Positions 47,801-60,685 of a stretch of DNA of 64,000 nucleotides are shown here, piece after piece. The notes beneath the pieces were generated by a model. The model had not been told where the DNA came from, did not search any database, and worked only from the letters and a program-made list of their open reading frames with translations. Position numbers and translations under genes: made by a program. The DNA is taken from contig OZ021727.1 in NCBI GenBank assembly GCA_963978545.1, positions 15,264,743 through 15,328,742 of the forward strand. Direction: 5' to 3'. How positions within the stretch are numbered: position 1 is the first letter of the stretch; each line of letters starts with the position of its first letter. The DNA comes from Linyphia triangularis. Its lineage: Eukaryota; Arthropoda; Arachnida; Araneae; Linyphiidae.

Positions 47801-50040
47801 ACAACAATTCCCTATTAAATATATAACTTACATCCACATTTTTAAGGAATTTTTTTAACAGTTTGCAAAGTTGAATATATAAAATACATGCGATTTTTTT
47901 TAAAATTTTTTTTCATATAAGGTTAAATCTTCAATACGACTTGTTTAGCTTTATGTTTATGAATTAATTTTGTTTTTTATAATTATAAAAGTTATAATAA
48001 AAAAGTTCTATTTATATTTTCAGTTGTCTTATAAAGTGATAGTTTTGCCATTTTAACCAAAGTTAAAATAATAATATGATTACCAACGTTGAGTGATGGC
48101 AGGCACACTCTCATAAGATACGATTACAAAAAACTAGTCTATCTTCCACTAACAAAATTTTAACAACAAATAAGACTACCTACAGCACCTAAATACTAGG
48201 ACAATTCTCTGGCTGAAACATGGGACATTTTAACTCTTTTTTTCTACCCGTAAACAGATAAGAATTATATAATTAAGTTCAATCTAATAGTTACGTTTTT
48301 ATTTATATCAGAATACTTGGCGACAAAGTTATATGGAAAAATAACTATTTTAACTAGGTCAAATATGCCTTTATATCTCCTGACGCATGGGACACATAAC
48401 TATATAAAACAAAAGCATAATTGCTAGATTTATAATAATTTTTGAATTTTAATTTGTTTAGGAGTAGAAAAAAGAGCTAAAATATCTCGTGCTTACAGCA
48501 AAGAATTGCTCACTAAGCAGTTAAAAGAAACATAATACAATAAAAACACATTCTTTGAGCTTCTTCACAAAATACAAAAACCCAACCCTACAAACATTTA
48601 AAGCCCAAATACCGAGTAAATATATTTGTTGCTCAAGTGGGTTTTTAAACTTCATTAAGTAGTAATTTATGTCATAATGGTAAAGATTTATCAAAAGTCT
48701 TTTGCAAAAGACGATTCCTGGGGTTGATGATAAATTACACGCAATTCCGCCATAAAGCGGTCGAGTTTGTTTCGTTTTCCAATGAGCTCCTCAAACGGAA
48801 GTCAGCTCGATGGATCGCCATTTGTATTCAGAAAGTGAATATTGTTTATAGTCTTTTCTGGTGGATGGCAACGGTTGTACAAAACGGTGTTATCCTTTTC
48901 GTGTGACGTGGAGGGAATATTGGTAATGTACTTGAAGAATGGTCAAGTACTGGTAACTTATACTTCGAGAATGTTCCCATACTAGAGTAGACATATTTAG
49001 GACATGGTTTGTGATTTTATTAGTTAAAAACTAATAAAATACTGAAAAGGTATAATGCTGGTGAATTAAATTGTGGAATACATTTCATCAGAGTAAGTAA
49101 CGCACTTGGATTTGGAATTTTTGACAAGATTAAAGTGATTTAGTGAATAGGTATTGGAGCTCTAGAACAACTGGGGAAAATAACCAACCGCTTACCTAAT
49201 CATATGGTGATTTTAAATTGAATCTTCACTGGAGGAGTTTTTGTTTAAAATGCCCATGTGCTCACTTTTGGAAAAAAAAGGGATATCTAATCTTGAAAAC
49301 ATGAAATGCAATAAAAAATATATAATGTGTTCTAGGCTGGCCAGGTGTATGGAAATAAGAACTAATTCGTGTGCTTTAAAATATAAAGATTTTTATTATC
49401 TCGGAAAATATTACTATATTTCAAAACTATGTATATCTTATGTCTAACAGTATTAAAAATATTGCCTCTTCAAATTCGAAATGTTGCTTAAAACCTTATT
49501 AGATGTTTAAACCAGCCAGCTTTTCACAAAGTCATTTTCTAGCACCTCGACAAAATGGATTCTCATACTAATAATTTTTAATTAGACACTTTCAATTTGA
49601 AAACGTTATGTTTATTATAATTGAAACAAGATTAAAACAAACCCATGAAACAAGAATACCCAATTTTAAAACAGTCAGTTGTAAGAAAGTCAAAGAATAC
49701 CATATATACTAAAAAAGTAAGTAAATATAATGCAGACATCAAACCCTAAAAATCTGAAAGATTCAATAGAACTAAAAAAATAATTAAATTTGATCTTTCT
49801 TGTATATAAACCTGTAGAAAAACAAAACTTGCTAATAATAAGACTCATTTCACGAATTTTTTTAATCATATTTTATTGTTTAAAATAGCAAATTTGATGT
49901 TTGGTTCAATTCAATTTAACTGGATTTTTTACGGCTAAGATAAAACCTTACAATCCAATCTCTTTCTATTTCCACAACCCCTAGCCTCTTCGAACATTTA
50001 TAATTCGGCAACACGAAATATTTGAAAAGAGCCACGTTAA
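41852..50040. other. Long gene-free AT-rich stretch
   Basis: No supported gene or element across about 8 kb. Minor tandem repeats only: a 23-base unit near 45005-45065 (AAAAGCCATTTAGACAAGTT), an 18-base unit near 45829-45876 (CGCAAAATTGGATAAAAA), and three copies of a CAACGAATTCTT unit near 46638-46702. Small open frames have no recognisable domain. Confidence 0.5.
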
Positions 50041-50850
50041 TTGAAAACCCGATCGAGAATAATCTTCCCTAATCAATCTCAAACACCAAGGTCTTCCATT
50101 TATTCATTTACAACAAGCATCCAGAACATAAACCCCCAGAAAATGAATGATTCGACGCCAAACGAACCGATTTACAGCTCTGCAACGGCGCCAGACCCAA
50201 TCTTTGACGCGTCCCCCAATGAGGCAGGTGTCCTAATCTCAGAGGAAATACGTTAAATCTTTGCTCTAATTATTTGGGGGATAATTACCCCTCGTCTCAA
50301 GTACTAGGGAATATAATTCTGGTACGTAAACAATTAAACAGGAGGAACTAGTGCAGAGGGAAATGCGGTTGGATAAGTTTCTGATGAATATTAATACCCA
50401 TTGTGTTAGGCGGTGAAGTGGGTGAGCTGGAATTGGAATGAGAATAAAGATGTCACATGTTGGTTTGTGGAATTGGGAGATCCTGATGGTGTGGTCTTTG
50501 TGGGTAAAACTTCTGATGTGATTTAGATAAGGAATATATTGTTTTCCGCTAAAAGTATTTGTTAGTTTATCTCTAAATATAGAATAAAGCTGTAAAGAAT
50601 ATGCAGTTTGTAAAGACTTAGGGTTCTGGTAGTTAAACTTTATGGGAATCGGGGAGCTATAGTTTTGAAGATCTTCAAGAGATGTCATGTTGGTTTGTGG
50701 AATTGAAGGATTCTGATGGTGTGGTCTTTGGAATCAAACTTATGATGTGATTTATGAATATATTGTTATATCTAAATATAGAATAAAATTGTAAGGAATA
50801 TGTAGTTCGTACAGACTTAAGGTTCTGGTCCTGTTTCATTTTGGAGTGGA
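50041..50850. other. Less AT-rich block with unidentified open frames and a duplication
   Basis: A + strand open frame (50041-50256, Pro/Ser/Asn-rich) and a 140-residue minus frame (50266-50688) are open but not recognised. Segments near 50453-50640 and 50683-50835 are diverged copies of each other (CATGTTGGTTTGTGGAATTG), about 230 bases apart, which accounts for part of the minus frame. It may be an unknown repeat. Confidence 0.4.
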
Positions 50851-53800
50851 ACGATGCTATTTCCTGACGTTGCTTTGTTCAACATCGAATAGAATTAAGG
50901 TGGATGCTTGATGTAAGTACCCATGAAGTGTGGCTGGGTAGTGGTGGCAGAATTTGTTTCGAAGAACTTCAATACGTACATTGCTTTTTCTTGTGCACTC
51001 GAAATTTTTAATTACATCATGCGTAGATTACTCAACTACATTAATGTCATTGAAATAACTTTCTGAGTTGTAATTTCAGAATATGTAACAATTTTTGTCT
51101 CGTTCTTTAATCAAAAGTCATCAGGTAAGAAAACTCAAATGCAACATTAAATTATGGACCTCAAAGCAGCATTAAATTATGGACAGCCCATATAATTCCT
51201 AATACATAAGCAATTACTTATACGGGAAATTGCAAATACATATTTTATTGAGTTTCTAATAAAAATTAATATCCATTGCATTGGATAGGGAAATGCCAAT
51301 CAGATAATGAAAAATAGATGTTGCGTTAACTCAAGGAATTGTCGAATTTACCCGGAAAAGGCTTCTTAAGATATATTTTATGATATAATTGATTGCCAGT
51401 TGTTGCGATATTCAACTTATCAAAAGCATCAGTTGGGTATTATGCATGTCTAAATAAAGATGGATATATTAACTATTATCTTAATCAAGACTATTACTTT
51501 TATCTAGACGTAATCCGTCTTATGCTTCATATCTGTCACTTAATAAAATTACTCCTGAAATAACTCAGAAAAATTGCTCAGTGAAAGCTGAATTTATATA
51601 ATATTCAATGAAAATAAATATGCATTTCAAAGGTTTATATGACTTTCCCTTTAAATAATTTTGAATTAAAACTTTTTTGCAGTTAAAAATAAAAATTTAT
51701 AATACTGAAAAAATTGTGTAAAAAGGATCCAAAGAAAGAAAGAAAAATCCAATTATACATACAAAATGGTGCCGTAGTGAATGTGGTTCGATTAGTTTCA
51801 TAGATTAAAATTTGAAGTTGGAAGAAAGTTGTACATGATTTTTCATTGATCTTTGCACTAATTCATTTATTAACGGTAATATAAATGTGATATATGAAGT
51901 AATCTTAATCTTTATACATTCAAAATGAATCACTTAGATTCAGTACAGGGAAGTTTAGTGTGCTAAAATTTAAATTGAGGTGCTAAAGTTAGTTTTGGGT
52001 TTTAAAGTTCATATTTGATTTTATCTCATTTATTTAATCATAATTTTGTTTAAAAACTGCAAATTTCAAAAGTAAACATTATAGTTATTTACAATCTTAT
52101 TTATCGAAATTCATTATATTTACTAAACACAAGAGTATAAATTACTGGGTTTCAAACATCCCTGGTAGATAGTATTCACAACTTGAGATATGAGTAATAA
52201 TATCAAATAACTCATTAACAAAATGTATTGGGTATCATATAACATTAATTAAAAAATTAACTCACTATCTTTCAAATTAACTTAATTAAAAGATTTCAAA
52301 CTTGAGTAGACGTATCTTTATTTAGAAAAGTTTATTCACATGCTACTGATAGCAATGCCGAAATATATGTTCTGATATAATCAGCTTTAAATGTTCAATT
52401 AAAAATGTCTCCTTCAGAAACTATATAGAAACACAATGTAGTTTGTATACATACACAAAAACGTTCACAAGAATCTATATAACTCGTAAAAATTATTCAT
52501 CTCTAAATTTGTTTGTTATGGCGTTAAAAACTTTGAAACAGCGATCTCTTTAAAAATTTCTGATCTTTGTCTTGATTTTATGAACAAATGTTTTTATAAA
52601 CACAATGTTTTAAAAAAACAATAAAAATAAAAAATGAATTCGTTAAAATAATTTTATTTTATGAAAGTTTAAAAAAAAAAAAAAAATTATAAACAAAAGT
52701 AGCTATGTTTTTATAATTTTATTACACACTTCCGGCTTTTAAAAACTTTGCCAAAATTTATTTTGAAAGTTAATAAACTGTTACCAAAGTGCGATAGATG
52801 TGTTAATATATTTTTTATTATCGTATAAAAAATATAAATATATTTACATGCCATTTGTGTCCCATTTACTGCTTTAAAAATATTTAAGTAAAAGTATTTA
52901 AGTGTATTTTGTAGAATTTCAAGTACTGAATGCCTAGTTAAAGACAAATAATTTCTGTTTAAAATGGTTTAATTTTAATCCTACTTAGAAACCCTTAATC
53001 CTTTTTCAAAGTATTGAGTATATAGAGTTTGACTGATTTATTTGCTTCTACTATTCTTAGGATTTAGGTGGACTTATATAGCTCAAAATGTCTCAAAATA
53101 AAAAATAAAAAAATTAATTGGTATTAATGCATTCTAAATCTCTTTAAAGAATTTATTTAAATTGCCAAACGATTTTATTTTTCTAGTCTTTAAAGATTTG
53201 TCTTCCATATCCCTTACTTTGATAGTTCATTTATATTTTTAGGAGTATGATGTGATATAGTTACACAGTTGTAATAAAAATTCAAACTACAGACAATAAT
53301 GAAACTAAATTTGCAATAGCCTAGAGCTATATCTTAGTACGAAATCATTTATTTGTTTGGTAATTTATTTTAGAATTTTCATTTATAATGTACAGTTATA
53401 TAAAAACCAATGTGTATTTTACTCCTGAAGTTTATTCAGTGAATTAATTTGCGGGTAAATTTCGAAGTTTTTTGTTTTCTTTATTAAAATGCATGTAAGC
53501 TGTATTTTTACCCAATTACTTCCAATAAATCAACTGCGACCACTATTCGCCAATACATTCAGTAATGAGATTACATACTCAAATAATATTTGGTTTAATT
53601 ATGTCAAAATTAAAAAAAAAATCATTTAATTTGTCAACCATGAAAAATAATAAACTGTTCTTTGTATTGAAGTTTAATAACTTTTCTAAGCAACAACTTA
53701 TTTGTTCTATTAATTTAACAAATTGTGTAAGAAATCTTTTAATTCTTTTAGTCATTCCGGAAGAAACATATTCCTACACATAATTTCTTTACTGAGTAAA

Positions 53801-54404
53801 TATGATAATACAACAACTGAAAGTAAAAAAAAGATTATATATACACTTGTTCACAATCTTCCAATAAATTCTAATCACCTAAAAACACAGCCGTATTTTC
53901 CTTCTTATCACACCACATTTCTTTTCCATTAAAGTCTTGCTGACGCAAGCGATAAACAAGAAACAAAAAATATCTACATTGTGTTTCTAAATGCTTAGGA
54001 AAAATCCTTTCAAAATATACCATTTTATAGTTTAGATCAGCAAACGACTTCTCTATTACCAAAAAAAGGAGAATGAAATGGGGCATGTCTAAAGCAAATT
54101 TTTTATGATCTAATAGTCTGGACTTCTTAGACATGGATGCTAGACTTTAGTGGGTGCCTACAAGTCTCTGTTAAGACATTTAGATAAAGCTATTCTAAAC
54201 AAATTGCACATAAATCAAAATATACTGATCCAACAAAAATTAAATTTTTTTTATGACAAAATGTATAGATGCAACAAGAATTATTTTTCAGAAATTTACT
54301 ATTTTTTGTAAGATAATATTTAGGTTATGGCTCCCTAAATTCTTGGATAAACTGATTTAATAGTTGGATAATTATATCTACCAATTTCAAATGTTACTGT
54401 GATT
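50851..54404. other. Gene-free AT-rich stretch
   Basis: No coding region or element with defined ends recognised. The open frames at 53565-53932 and 53871-54134 overlap on opposite strands and lack known patterns. Confidence 0.45.
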
Positions 54405-54408
54405 TTAA

Positions 54409-55079
54409 GGGGACTTGTTTTCGCAAAAAATTATGAGAATATCAATTCTCTATTTTTTGAGTGTTTATAATCTTTGAAACCTTCTCCTTATTCTGGCAAG
54501 GTTTGGAGCAGAACCGATAACTGCAATTTCAGAAAAACTGTATTTTTATGGAGAATTTAGCATTGCTGCAATATAAGCTCCTTCGATATTTCGAAAGCAT
54601 TTTTCTCAGTTCATGATTTTTGAAATTTCCACGTTACTCAAAATGCTAAAATTTCAGAAAATATAAATGATATGAATTGATTTTTTTTTTTTAATTTTTT
54701 TTATAATTCTTAATATCTATTTGACTAAAATAGGCATGCATTTTTGAATAAAATAAAAACTTTTTTTTGTACAAATTTGAATGTTGAAAAATACGCGTTT
54801 TTTACACTTTTTTTACCTATAGGTACAGTAATTATCGTTTTAGTCAAAAACTATTTTACGTATTCTAAATCCGATGCCTAAGAAGTTAAAGCATATTACT
54901 AAGAACTTTTTTTTAAAAAAAAATCAAGAAATTGAAACTTTAGAGCACAATGTGAACTTTTTTTTTTTAAATTAAAATTAATACTTACTTAATAATACTT
55001 CCAAATATGTAAAAATTATAATTTTAAACGCTTAAATAAAAAAAAAATAAAAAAAAAGTTTGAAAGATACCAAGTCCCC
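54409..55079. mobile_element. TTAA-flanked MITE M2
   Basis: Exact TTAA at 54405-54408 and 55080-55083. Inverted ends are GGGGACTTGTTTTC on the left and, reverse-complemented, GGGGACTTGGTATC on the right. The 671-base AT-rich interior is non-coding. Same general design as M1. Confidence 0.8.
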
Positions 55080-55083
55080 TTAA

Positions 55084-56406
55084 CTTATTCACAAACACTG
55101 CATTCAAAAATTATGCTTAAAAGTTAAAGTTTATTATAGTTTAGTTAGCTTCATTAAAATATCCCAGAGACAAACTACAGTTACTGTCTAAGTATCCGAT
55201 TCATAAAATTTAATCGCTTGATGAAATGGACTTTTCTACTATTCAATATGAAGTACAAGAAATAAAGACTGTAAATCTATAACAAAACTCTAGTAACCTA
55301 AATTGTAAATGCTTTAGAAATCTGTGTAAATTTAAATTCATGATGAGGTTTTTTATTATATTAGAATTATCTAAAAGTTTCAGATGGTTGTGCCTGAAAA
55401 TAACTACTGATGAGTTTAACCTTAAGTGAATCAATGATTTCATTTCATGCAATAGGGATATGGGATTAAATTGATAAAATGTTATCAAGCAGCAATATTG
55501 CAAAAGTTTGATTACAAAATCATGGAGATAAGTTGTGTTTTGAGGAAAAGAATATTTAGGAAATTTGCATAAATCATTGCTTTCATTCAAAAATTTCAAA
55601 TGCGAGGAAAGAAAAGTATTTACGAAATACCATTAATATACATCACAATTTCATTAAACATACTCGTAAGTGAAGCACAAATAGATCTTTCAATGTAAAT
55701 ATCCAACACGTTTAATAAAAGAAAATCTTCCTGTTGGCATCACTTATAATTAGATGCACGGGCTCATGTTAAAATAGTGAAAGATATTGATAGAACAAGA
55801 CAGTTTGAGTGAAGTATGCAGAGCTGAAGTTAGTGCGTAAGAAGCAGGCAATAAAATTTATCTTCAATACCTTCCGTAGCATTTATTTATTAAAGCTTTA
55901 ACATTTTAGAAGTGGGATTGATATCTACAATCCGCCAACGGACAACGATAAAAAAAATTTAATAACTCAAGTAAGAGCACTTTAAGCATTACGACAAGCA
56001 ACGATTAAGCCTAACGTAATATTCAATACGGAGCAACGCCGACGGACAACGATAAGTCTATCGAAGATTTATACGATCCTATGAAGAGATAATTAGTATA
56101 AAGGACTACTATGATGATCTGAGAATTAGCATAGGCAAAAAAATTGTAATTTAAGTCTTATTCGAAGATTTATCTCTGATGGAACTTGTTCTCAAGTGCA
56201 ACGCCTTTATGAACTTTTCCAGTTAATAAGGAAACCTTTTCGTTACGGACTTGTAAGGTACGTGCTTCTATAATATCCAAAGTGCATTTCTAGTGTAACT
56301 CATTGACGGAACATTTTGAGATCCAATGCATTGTGGAAACCTTCAAGTAAAGGAGTTGTTGGATAAATATTCATATAGCGTATATTTGAATTTCTTTCTG
56401 TGCAAA
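55084..56406. other. Gene-free region upstream of the gag fragment
   Basis: An unrecognised minus frame at 55243-55599. From about 55920 the sequence is less AT-rich, with CGGACAACGATAA twice (near 55939 and 56043); it may be the worn 5' part of the retroelement that follows. No LTR pair could be found. Confidence 0.4.
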
Positions 56407-56643
56407 ATGTCATATTTGGTGAAAGCTAAGAAAGTTGAATTATTGGAGTTAGCAGATGAGTTGGGTTTGAAAATCAATGATAGAATGAAAGTTGTGGAGT
56501 TAAAATCATTAATTGTAAACTCTGAAAATTATGAAGAAGAGTTTGTGAAATTAATGTTAGAAGGAATGATTAGTGAAAGAGAAAGAGTTTCTGTGTTAAA
56601 AAAGCAAAGACATGTTACGACAGAACGAAGTGCAAAACTATGA
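56407..56643 (+). pseudogene. LTR-retrotransposon Gag N-terminal fragment
   Basis: The open frame from 56326 has a likely real start at the second Met, 56407 (MSYLVKAKKVELLELADEL), followed by a helical, charged region (VELKSLIVNSENYEEEF). This pattern resembles gag starts of Gypsy-type elements that I associate with spider genomes. The frame then runs directly into an integrase-like end in another frame, so nearly all of gag and pol is missing. Identification is from general resemblance, not a search. Confidence 0.55.
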
Positions 56644-56801
56644 AGTTTGATCAAGGAGAAATAGTCGTGGTCAGAAGATCACCGCGACCAACGGCAGAAC
56701 CAACTAAAACTCAACAAAAATATCGTGGTCCATTAGCCCTAAAGCCCATATTAAGCCATAAAAAAAGTAGTATTATACAAAGCAGTCCATCTCAACCCTA
56801 A
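56600..56801 (+). pseudogene. Retrotransposon integrase C-terminal fragment
   Basis: In the frame containing TTT at 56646 the product reads KCKTMKFDQGEIVVVRRSP followed by TQQKYRGPLALKPIL. This matches the tail of Gypsy integrases, where a yDxGdlVlvrr strand is followed by pKyrGP. Stop at 56799-56801. It directly follows the gag fragment, marking an internal deletion. Confidence 0.65.
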
Positions 56802-57857
56802 AGGAAACAAACCTGGGACTTATGCGTATGCCTATTATCTACCCTTAAAAATAAGCATACGAATATAATTTATTTCCTGACCATAAAATATACTGTATAC
56901 CCAGCGAAACAGAGCAATCATGAATCAAAAGAAAACCTTGGATTCTTATCCAGTAAGCTTTCTTGCATCGCGTCCCTCTAAAACATCCCTTGGGAATTCT
57001 GAATGATTACGTGGCAAGAGCAAGATCACGCTACCAAAGCTAGACGAAGACCAATATGGTAATGACTTTCTTGCCATCCACAAGAACTGGGACCAAGGAA
57101 CTTGGCCTTCTTTTCGTTTGGCTCTGAATATTTTTTTTTTCTTTTTCTTGAAGTTGGCGGTGATAAGAGGTCGCTGTGGACCCAGGACTGATGCATATTG
57201 GATTCGTTAAATTGTGGATATTGGTGAATCGAACTGATTTTTTGATTTTTTTCTATTATTATGAAAATGCTCGAAGAGCTTTGAAACTTGATATGGCATA
57301 AGGGTGAGTTTGTTTTTGTTAAATTTTTGTCAAGGCATAAGGTTATAAGGAAAATAGGTAATTTTTTATTTATTGGAATAAAAATATGTTTGAATGATTA
57401 TTTTTATTCCTGCTGTAGCTCGAATCTATCAAAATTTAGAAAATAATATACTTTGAATAGTAAACCTTATTACGTGACTCTTCAGAAATATTTCAAGAGA
57501 AAGCAGTCGTACTAAATTTGATGAAATTATATTTTTATCCGGCTTTCACTGTTTATTGGTGAATTCTCCAATAATGATTAACATTTTTTTAGCCATGCCA
57601 TGCTGAAATAAATCCAACAGTAAATTTAATTTTTTAGATGCTAATATTCCAATTTAAATTATTGAGCATGGCATGGGGAATCTATAAATCCGATTTTTCA
57701 TTAAATTGTTGTTTATATTTTGATTCAATGGATTTTATTATTCCGTTCATCCATTGATTGGAATTTTTTTTGCAATAAAAATAGCTGTCTAATTATTTAT
57801 CATTCTTTTGTTTATTTACAAACTCGTTTTTTTCCCCTTTCTTTTATTTATACAATA
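56802..57857. other. Gene-free region after the retroelement remnant
   Basis: Moderately AT-rich to 57200, then AT-rich. Possible 3' part of the same retroelement, but no LTR, purine tract or duplication was recognised. Confidence 0.4.
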
Positions 57858-59078
57858 CTAGCTAAATACCCGTGCTTCGCTACGAAATTTTAACATGTGC
57901 AATATTTTAGCTAGCTGTGAGGCCTCGCGTTGCTGAAATCTGTCATTCGTGTATAAAACCCAGTTTCTGCCGCTTCGCTCGCAGGAAGGTTCATCGCTAC
58001 GCAAAATTGAGGTCGCTTCGTTCGCTGAAAAGTTCATGGACACATAAACACAGGCTTATTTCACTCGTTAAAAGGTTCACTGCTATGCAAGCATAGGATC
58101 GCTTCGCTCGCTGAAAGGTTCATTGCTGCGTAAGCATAAGCTCGATTCACTCACTAAAATCTAATTGCTACGTAAAGACTTAATATTGGAAGTCTCTTCC
58201 TTGTCAAGAAAAAATTCCCCGTTAATACAATAATACAACACCCCTTTAAGATTATTTTAACACGTGCTTGTCGAAGGCAAAATTAGAGGCTAAAACTACT
58301 TATGTTGAAACGTTCAGAGATTTAGGCCTATTCGAAGTCGCTTTTTGTGAAAAAATTAATTGAAAAACAAATTAAAATGTTAACATTCTTTTTGTCAATA
58401 GTACAATTAGAAGGCCAAAACTACTTGTGTTGAAAATTTCAGAAATGTAGCTCAATTACAAATCATTTTGTAAAATATTTGTTAGTAAATTAAAAAAAAA
58501 ATTGTGTTTTTCAAAAATCCATTTAGAAGGCCTCTACTATTTATGTTGAAAATTTCAAAGCTGTAGCCCTATTTGAAATCATTTTGTAATAAATAAATTA
58601 ATTAATTAAAAAAGAACAAAATAAAAATTTAAAATTCTGTTTTTTAAAAATCTAATTAAAAGGCCAAAACTACTTATGTTGAAAATTTCAGATCCGTAGC
58701 CCTATTAGATATCGTTTTGTAACATATTTATTAATTAATTAAAAAAATTAATTAAAAAAGAACTAATTAAAATTTTAACATTCTGTTTGTGATGTATACA
58801 ATTAGAAGGCCAAAACTACTTATGTTGAAAATTTCAGAGCTGTAGCCCTATTAGTAATCGTTTTGTAACATATTTATTAATTAATTAAAAAATTAATTAA
58901 AAAGGAACTAATTAAAATTTTAACATTCTGCTTATGATGCATAAAATTAGAAGGCTAAAACTACTTATGCTGAAAATTTCAGAGCTCTACTCCAATTTTA
59001 AGTAGGTATCTATAGATCCACAGAGCCACAGATAGATAGACAGACAGACACACACACAGCTTGTTTTATTATTATAGA
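57858..59078 (-). mobile_element. Non-autonomous Helitron (H1)
   Basis: Minus orientation. The 5' end at 59078 begins TCTATAATAATAAAACAAGC and follows an A; the 3' end is CTAG at 57858-57861 followed by T. The hairpin sequence TTTCGTAGCGAAGCACGGG precedes it, as in H3 and H2. About six worn tandem units (58286, 58410, 58526, 58659, 58805, 58950) occupy the 5' two-thirds. H1 is the better preserved partner of H2, to which it aligns throughout. Confidence 0.82.
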
Positions 59079-60010
59079 TTACTTGACATTGTAGAATGTT
59101 CAGGTAAGAGTAAGTAGTGAAAAAGTTGATACCAATTGGCACAAGCATGAAAAGAGCAATCATACAAAATTTGTATACAAACCTACAGGTAGATTACTTT
59201 TACGAAATAATAGATAGAAAAGGTCTCTTCAGCTTAAACCTGAATGTTTGGTCTTAAAACTAAACCTGACAAGCAGTTATGATGTCTCTATTAAAACTTT
59301 CTTGCAGAATTTTCAAACCAAAAACCTTATCACATCAAAATTTGGCTCTACAACTCTTTGTTATTGTAATTTACAATAAACGCATTACTCAATATTTCTT
59401 TTTCTCTTTTGTTGCCAATAAATGTATGCAAACTAACCTACCTACCATAAAATATTACTTAAATTATGGCGTTTTTATTTTAGATCATATGATGCTTGAT
59501 TTTGCCCAAATTGTAACTCCATCAATAGCTATATTATTAACTTCACTCAACTTCACACTAATAAGTGCATTACGGAATCAAACATGCTGTAAAAACTTCT
59601 TTTGACATTTTGCCTGTAACCAAAGGATAACATTGGGGATCCATTAATAAACCTCAGTTTAACCAAATATGCAATTTTCAAAGTATTCAAAAAGGTAAAA
59701 TGTCATGTATCTCAACATTTACAAAAAAAAAAAAAAAAAAAAAAAAAAAAGCAGTCAACCAAACAAATTTCCATAAAATATATCAAAAGTGCCAAGAACT
59801 CATTTCTTAGAAAACATCTCGAAATCCTAAATATTTGCCTCGCTCTGGATATCGAAAAATACTTTTGGGTTCCCATGGGGGTACAAAGAATGAATGAGTA
59901 ATAGTTCCCCTTTATTGGCTCAGGACCCTTTTAGATTGGCGAGATGTTCCTCACCTCTTTTGCAATAAACACTGCCGGATGAAATACCTCTAAAAGCCCA
60001 GTGTATTTTC
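59079..60010. other. Gene-free stretch
   Basis: Includes a 30-base A run (near 59720-59750). The open frame 59279-59605 has no recognised domain. From 59860 the sequence is less AT-rich. Confidence 0.4.
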
Positions 60011-60685
60011 ATCCTTTTGTAGGCTCTCCTTTTGTTATTGTTAAGGTACGGGCTTAAGGATTTCTCTTCCATCAATGAAGAAAGATGTAGCCATAAAGAT
60101 CAGAATATTCGACTTGTGTTGGCACTGCTTTGTTGTCTTATGGTTAGATATTTTGGTAAGTTATAGCACCGTTATTGTTTTTAACGTTTTTTGAATTTCT
60201 TATTAAACCTTCCTACAGAATACCAATTATAAATTACCGTAATATTTTAGACAAAACTTTCTGGAATTAATAATGATGTCTCCAATTGATTACAAATAAT
60301 TACCATAACAATTAGTAAGGAAGTTCTTAAGTTTTGAAACTCACTAACTGTTATCCATTTGTAAGCTCTTATTTTGTTATTGTTAAGGTACGGGCTTAAG
60401 GATTTCTCTTCCATCAATGATGAAATATGTAGCAATAAAGATCAGAATATTCGACTTGTTTTGTCTCAGCTTTGTTGTCTTATGGTTAGAAATTTTGGCA
60501 AGTTAGCACCGTTTTTGTTTTTAACGTTTCGTGAATTCATTATTAAATCCTCTAACATGATACCAATTTTAAATTATCGCAATATTTTAAGCAAAGATAC
60601 CAAGAATGTATAATGATGTGTCTAATTACACAAATAATTTGAATATAGTGAGTATGAAAATTCTTAAGTTATGAAACACACTAAC
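60011..60685. repeat. 342-bp tandem duplication with exon-like core
   Basis: Two copies, 60011-60352 and 60353 to about 60685. Both keep an open + strand reading with RYGLKDFSSIN, KDQNIRLVL and LCCLMVR. Copy 1 has an acceptor-like TTTTGTAG before and GTAAGT after the open part; in copy 2 these read TTTGTAA and GCAAGT. The protein is not recognised. Confidence 0.7.
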
